Of a stretch of 64,000 nucleotides of DNA, positions 60,301-64,000 are shown in pieces. The number at the start of each line of letters is the position of its first letter. Position 1 is the first letter of the stretch. The notes below the pieces were generated by a model. It worked only from the letters and a program-made list of their open reading frames with translations. It had not been told where the DNA came from and did no database searches. A program made the translations under genes and the position numbers. The DNA is from Dysgonomonas sp. 521. GTDB taxonomy: Bacteria; Bacteroidota; Bacteroidia; Bacteroidales; Dysgonomonadaceae. The stretch is from NCBI RefSeq assembly GCF_010501055.1, contig NZ_QVMO01000012.1:52818-116817 (forward strand). The letters are read 5' to 3'.

Positions 60301-60492
60301 TAACAGAAAATAGTCAAATCCGGTCAAAAACATTAAAAATTCAGTCAAAAAGAACAAGTATAGCGTATTTTGATATTATTTTGGCTAATCAGTGTACTTT
60401 TCTTTTGTTAATAACATATTATCTTAGCAGCGCAAATGCCTTAAATTATAATTATCTACAACCAAAGAAGATAATTTATAACTAAAATAACC

Positions 60493-61509
60493 ATGAGAAA
60501 GAATTTTTTCTATCTATTTATTTTACAGCTTTTCATCATATCCGGCTGTTCGGGTTGTAATGACAGTGATAAACAGGCTCCCCCTCCGGCTGAGGTGTAC
60601 AAATATCACAACCCCGTAGTAGCGCTAAGCCTGCCCGACCCTACCATCGTCAAGGCGCAGGACGGGCTTTTCTACCTGTATGCTACCGAGGATACACGCA
60701 ATACACCCATCTATAAGTCGGATAATCTGGTGGACTGGACATTCGCAGGAACAGCCTTTACAGATGCCACCCGCCCTACATTCGAGCCGAATGGTGGGCT
60801 TTGGGCACCCGACATCAATTATATAAACGGTAAATATGTACTCTACTACTCCATGTCGGTATGGGGTGGCGAGTGGACTTGCGGTATAGGTGCCGCAGTA
60901 GCCGATAAGCCCGAAGGGCCTTTCACCGATAAGGGTATGCTGTTCAGGAGCAACGAAATAGGCGTGCAAAATTCTATCGACCAGTTTTATATCAAAGAAG
61001 GAGGCAAAAAGTACCTCTTCTGGGGTAGCTTCCGTGGTATTTACTACATAGAGATGAGCGATGACGGGCTGTCGGTGAAGCCGGATGCCGAAAAGAAACA
61101 GATAGCCGGAACCGCCTTTGAGGGCACATACATCCATAAGAAAGGAGATTACTATTATATGTTTGCATCCATCGGTACTTGTTGCGAGGGTGCTAACAGC
61201 ACATACGAGTTGGTAGTAGGACGATCCAAGTCGCTGTTTGGCCCGTATGTGGACAAGACGGGAAAAGACATGATGGACAACGGTTACACGGTGGTTATCG
61301 GCAAAAGCACACGCTTTGCAGGCAACGGCCACTGTTCCGAAATAGTGCAAGACAAAGCCGGAAATGACTGGATATTCTATCATGGCGTAGACCTGAATAA
61401 TCCGCAAGGCAGGGTATTGTTGCTCGACCGGGTAAGATGGGACAGCGACAACTGGCCTTATGTGGAAGGGGGAAAACCATCAACGGAAGCGGAAAAACCA
61501 GTATTCTAA
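60493..61509 (+). CDS. GH43 family glycoside hydrolase, endo-arabinanase-like
   Basis: 338 residues, lipobox at C19 (IISGCSGC). Catalytic acids: D49 in SLPDPTIVK, D163 in NSIDQFYIKEG and E210 in FEGTYIHKKGDYYYMF. The stretch ASIGTCCEGANSTYELVVGRS followed by GPYVDKTGKDM is close to arabinan endo-1,5-alpha-L-arabinosidases of GH43, as is ALWAPDI-like GLWAPDINYINGKYVLYYS. An endo-acting arabinanase on the cell surface would make oligosaccharides for SusCD. Related activities on other furanosides cannot be excluded. A hairpin repeat starts directly after its stop. Confidence 0.9.
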   Translation: MRKNFFYLFILQLFIISGCSGCNDSDKQAPPPAEVYKYHNPVVALSLPDPTIVKAQDGLFYLYATEDTRNTPIYKSDNLVDWTFAGTAFTDATRPTFEPNGGLWAPDINYINGKYVLYYSMSVWGGEWTCGIGAAVADKPEGPFTDKGMLFRSNEIGVQNSIDQFYIKEGGKKYLFWGSFRGIYYIEMSDDGLSVKPDAEKKQIAGTAFEGTYIHKKGDYYYMFASIGTCCEGANSTYELVVGRSKSLFGPYVDKTGKDMMDNGYTVVIGKSTRFAGNGHCSEIVQDKAGNDWIFYHGVDLNNPQGRVLLLDRVRWDSDNWPYVEGGKPSTEAEKPVF

Positions 61510-61582
61510 GTTGACAATGGACAGTGGATAATTGACAGTTAACGGGTTTCTAACTATCCACTGTCAATTGTCCACTGTCAAC
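61510..61582. repeat. GTTGACAATGGACAGTGGAT hairpin
   Basis: Long arms: GTTGACAATGGACAGTGG at the left face CCACTGTCAAC at the right, with AATTGACAGTTA / TAACTATCCACTGTCAATT inside. It starts at the first base after the GH43 stop codon. Confidence 0.8.
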
Positions 61583-61609
61583 TAACATATTAACCTAAAA
61601 ATATAGCCA

Positions 61610-63415
61610 ATGAAAGTTAAATTATTATTAGCCTGCGCCATCCTGAGTGTAAATGCCTTTGCTCAGTGGAAACCTGCGGGAGACAAGATTAAAACGAAAT
61701 GGGCTGAGTCCATCGACACAAAAAATGTATTGCCCGAATATCCGCGCCCTATCATGGAACGTGCCGACTGGTCGAACCTCAACGGGCTGTGGGAGTATGC
61801 CATACTTCCTGTAGGTAAGGCAGAACCTCAGCGCTTCGATGGACAGATACTAGTCCCGTTCGCCGTAGAATCCAGCCTTTCGGGGGTGCAAAAAGAACTG
61901 GGTGCTAAGAACGAATTATGGTACAAGCGCACTTTTACCGTTCCATCCGCCTGGAAAGGTAAAAATATCCTGCTGCACTTCGGTGCCGTAGACTGGAAAA
62001 CGGAAATATTCCTGAATGACATACTGATAGGAACACACAAGGGTGGTTATACACCGTTCAGTTTCGACATTACTCCATTTCTTACTTCGGGCGACCAGAA
62101 ACTCGTGGTAAAGGTATGGGACCCTACAACGGAAGGTTACCAGCCGGTAGGAAAACAAAACGCCCGCCCCGAAGGCATCTGGTACACACCCGTTTCGGGC
62201 ATCTGGCAGACTGTATGGCTCGAACCTGTAAGCAACAAGCACATAGCGGCTATAAAAGCAATACCGGATACAGATACCCGCAAGGTTGCCTTTGATATAT
62301 GCACCGCCAACACATCATCTGCGGACATCATAGAAGTAAAGGTAAAAGACGGCAGCCAGACCGTAGCTACCGGAAAAGCGGTGGCAGGGCAAACACTGGA
62401 ACTGGCTATTGCCTCGCCTAAGCTATGGTCGCCCGAAAGCCCTTTCCTTTACGACGTAGAGGTTACCCTGTACGAAGGTGGTAAAGCTGTAGATAATGTA
62501 AAAAGCTATACGGCGATGCGTAAAATCTCGACCAAGCGTGACGCTAACGGTATCATGCGCCTGCAACTGAACGATAAGGATTACTTCCAGTTTGGCCCGC
62601 TCGACCAGGGCTGGTGGCCCGACGGATTGTACACTGCCCCTACCGATGAGGCACTGGTATACGACATCAAGAAAACAAAAGACTTCGGGTTCAATATGAT
62701 ACGCAAGCATGTGAAGGTAGAACCCGCACGCTGGTACACACATTGCGACCGGATGGGCATCCTTGTATGGCAGGATATGCCTAACGGCGACCGTTCGCCG
62801 CAATGGCAAAACAGGAACTACTTCAATGGAAGCGAACTCATCCGTAGCGGTGAATCGGAAGTAAACTACCGTAAGGAATGGAAAGAAATTATGGATTACC
62901 TCATCTCCTATCCTTCCATCGTTACATGGGTTCCTTTCAATGAAGCATGGGGACAGTTCAAAACAGAGGAGATTGCCCAATGGACGAAAACATACGACCC
63001 TTCGCGCCTTGTAAACCCTGCCAGTGGCGGCAACCATTACCGTACAGGCGACATGCTCGACTTGCACAACTATCCGGGACCTGAAATGTACCTGTACGAT
63101 GCCGAACGCCCTACTGTATTGGGTGAATATGGAGGCATAGGGCTTCCGCTTCAGGGACACCTCTGGCAAACAGACAAGAACTGGGGTTATGTTCAGTTCA
63201 AGAATGCCTCGGAGGTAACGGACGAGTATGTAAAATATGGCGAAATGCTGAAAAAAATGATTAAGTCGGGCTTTTCGGCGGCGGTTTATACTCAGACTAC
63301 GGACGTGGAAGGAGAGGTAAACGGGCTGATAACATACGACCGTAAGGTTATCAAAGTAGATGAACCGAGAGTAAAGAAGATAAATACTGAAATCTGTACA
63401 TCTTTATCTAAATAG
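61610..63415 (+). CDS. GH2 family glycoside hydrolase
   Basis: 601 residues with a signal peptide (MKVKLLLACAILSVNAFAQ). The sugar-binding sandwich (about 40-225: WSNLNGLWEYAILP, NELWYKRTFTVPSAW, GGYTPFSFDITPFL), an immunoglobulin-like domain (about 230-320) and the TIM barrel (about 330-595). The acid/base Glu is in PFNEAWGQF near 445 and the nucleophile Glu in VLGEYGGIG near 505. GH2 enzymes cleave beta-galactosides, glucuronides, mannosides and, in some cases, arabinosides; the short form without C-terminal modules fits an exo-enzyme on side chains. Last gene of the PUL; a terminator follows 70 bp later. Confidence 0.93.
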   Translation: MKVKLLLACAILSVNAFAQWKPAGDKIKTKWAESIDTKNVLPEYPRPIMERADWSNLNGLWEYAILPVGKAEPQRFDGQILVPFAVESSLSGVQKELGAKNELWYKRTFTVPSAWKGKNILLHFGAVDWKTEIFLNDILIGTHKGGYTPFSFDITPFLTSGDQKLVVKVWDPTTEGYQPVGKQNARPEGIWYTPVSGIWQTVWLEPVSNKHIAAIKAIPDTDTRKVAFDICTANTSSADIIEVKVKDGSQTVATGKAVAGQTLELAIASPKLWSPESPFLYDVEVTLYEGGKAVDNVKSYTAMRKISTKRDANGIMRLQLNDKDYFQFGPLDQGWWPDGLYTAPTDEALVYDIKKTKDFGFNMIRKHVKVEPARWYTHCDRMGILVWQDMPNGDRSPQWQNRNYFNGSELIRSGESEVNYRKEWKEIMDYLISYPSIVTWVPFNEAWGQFKTEEIAQWTKTYDPSRLVNPASGGNHYRTGDMLDLHNYPGPEMYLYDAERPTVLGEYGGIGLPLQGHLWQTDKNWGYVQFKNASEVTDEYVKYGEMLKKMIKSGFSAAVYTQTTDVEGEVNGLITYDRKVIKVDEPRVKKINTEICTSLSK

Positions 63416-63483
63416 GCCAGCCTTCAGAAAGGCAGGTAATTAAGATTGAAAAGAGAGTGTGTCAAATATTAAGTACAGGTTTA

Positions 63484-63522
63484 GAAAGAGGCTGTCCGAC
63501 TTTTTTGGACAAGCCTCTTTTT
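63484..63522 (+). terminator. Terminator at the end of the PUL
   Basis: AAGAGGCTGTCC and GGACAAGCCTCTT arms around a GACTTTTTT loop, followed by TTTC. It lies about 70 bp past the GH2 stop. Confidence 0.85.
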
Positions 63523-63630
63523 CTATGCTTTTTCTTCGAGTCTGTATCTGAGACTGTTTTCAAATATTCACTTCTCAGAGAGATAAAAATACTCTTGGGA
63601 CAGCCTACCTGTAAGGGCATATAATAAATT

Positions 63631-63842
63631 ATGCGAATCAATGGTTAAATGTGCTATTTTTTGTCCCTTTAGGGACTGAATGTTGGTAGAAAGAAGCTTT
63701 AACCGGTTAATTGCGTGCCGTCAGGTACGCAATATCTACAGAACAATTCACATTTTGTACCTGACGGCACAAAAAAACGAATTTCATTCATGTTTCTACC
63801 AATATGATGTGCCTAACGGCACATTTAACCCTTGATTCGCAT
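63631..63842. mobile_element. 211-bp terminal-inverted-repeat element, copy 2
   Basis: 212 bp, nearly identical to 21812-22022: ends ATGCGAATCAATGGTTAAAT and ATTTAACCCTTGATTCGCAT, the same interior hairpins, with only a few changes (one extra A in the CACAAAAAAACG run, GTGCCTAACGG versus GTACCTAACGG). The flanks differ from copy 1, so the two are independent insertions. Confidence 0.88.
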
Positions 63843-63958
63843 TAATTAGTCGCTCCTTAAAAAGCACATAATAAGCTATTTACTAATAAATTATACCTTC
63901 AATTATTTGCTTAATATTGCAGAATTTCGTATCTTGAAGTCCTAAAAGCTTGCAAAAA

Positions 63959-64000
63959 ATGATAGGAAAATCACCGGATCAAAGTCAGGGCGACTTGTTT
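63959..64000 (+). CDS. IS5-like transposase, N-terminus only
   Basis: Only 14 codons are in the window: MIGKSPDQSQGDLF. This start is characteristic of a group of Bacteroidetes IS5-type transposases (M-x-GKSPDQ-Q-x-x-LF). The rest is beyond the edge, so neither the element's integrity nor its ends can be judged. The 115 bp upstream are AT-rich and probably include the left end. Confidence 0.55.
   Translation, partial: MIGKSPDQSQGDLF

Noticed and set aside
60258..60485. 75-codon open frame before the second GH43 gene
   Set aside because: It starts in the GTAGGGGC hairpin and continues in AT-rich leader sequence; no sign of selection as protein.
1..64000. tRNA or rRNA genes, prophage, replication origin
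   Set aside because: None found by reading for cloverleaf ends, rRNA conserved blocks, phage structural genes or dnaA-box clusters.

Overview
The window looks like a chromosomal segment from a Bacteroidales bacterium, most probably close to Dysgonomonas (moderate GC). The clade call rests on gene types typical of the order: a NigD-like lipoprotein, DUF4270, a one-domain glycogen synthase beside panC/panD, a giant hybrid two-component regulator, a SusC/SusD pair, and promoters of the TTTG-N19-TAnnTTTG kind. The genus is inference from gene content and protein style, not from a database match. No tRNA, rRNA, CRISPR array or prophage was seen.

Layout. 1-13.9 kb, almost all minus strand: start of a probable pseudouridine synthase, purB, a PLP sugar aminotransferase, a secreted unknown, recN, two tandem membrane metallophosphoesterases, a zinc peptidase, purA, a Fur-family regulator, a NigD-like lipoprotein, a tadA-like deaminase overlapping a small ribbon-helix-helix protein, and dinB. 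13.9-22.5 kb is repeat-rich: murI, two small unknowns, an IS200-like transposase with a 291-bp tandem duplication beside it, a Uup-type ABC-F ATPase, a SUKH-like protein and a secreted unknown. 22.5-45.8 kb is housekeeping: lrgB, DUF4270, glycogen synthase, panC, panD, a YcxB-like protein, a MATE transporter, trmN6, an outer-membrane barrel, lrgA (separated from lrgB), aroE, two Skp-like chaperones, pepD, a FrnE-type oxidoreductase, a beta-helix lipoprotein with a nuclease-like phosphatase, a MarR regulator, rpsF-rpsR-rplI, a 53-residue small protein, and radC.

45.9-63.4 kb is one polysaccharide utilisation locus (PUL). A 1335-residue hybrid two-component sensor/AraC regulator is divergent from a plus-strand series: SusC, SusD, GH43, a sialidase-fold propeller enzyme with a CBM9-like tail, a 670-residue unassigned alpha/alpha-toroid-like protein, a second GH43 resembling endo-arabinanases, and a GH2. 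Working model: the sensor detects an oligosaccharide in the periplasm, switches on the locus, SusCD imports the glycan and the secreted or lipid-anchored hydrolases cut it. An arabinose-containing polymer is the best substrate guess.

The most unusual aspect is the density of short non-coding palindromic elements (about 140-550 bp) with terminal inverted repeats, in at least four families. Several sit exactly at gene 3' ends, so that the repeat supplies the stop codon and, for murI and aroE, apparently the last codons. Families share internal modules and exchange ends, and A- and B-type ends abut one another at three places. Two copies of one 211-bp element are nearly identical although 42 kb apart, which suggests recent movement. 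The window ends inside the start of an IS5-like transposase.
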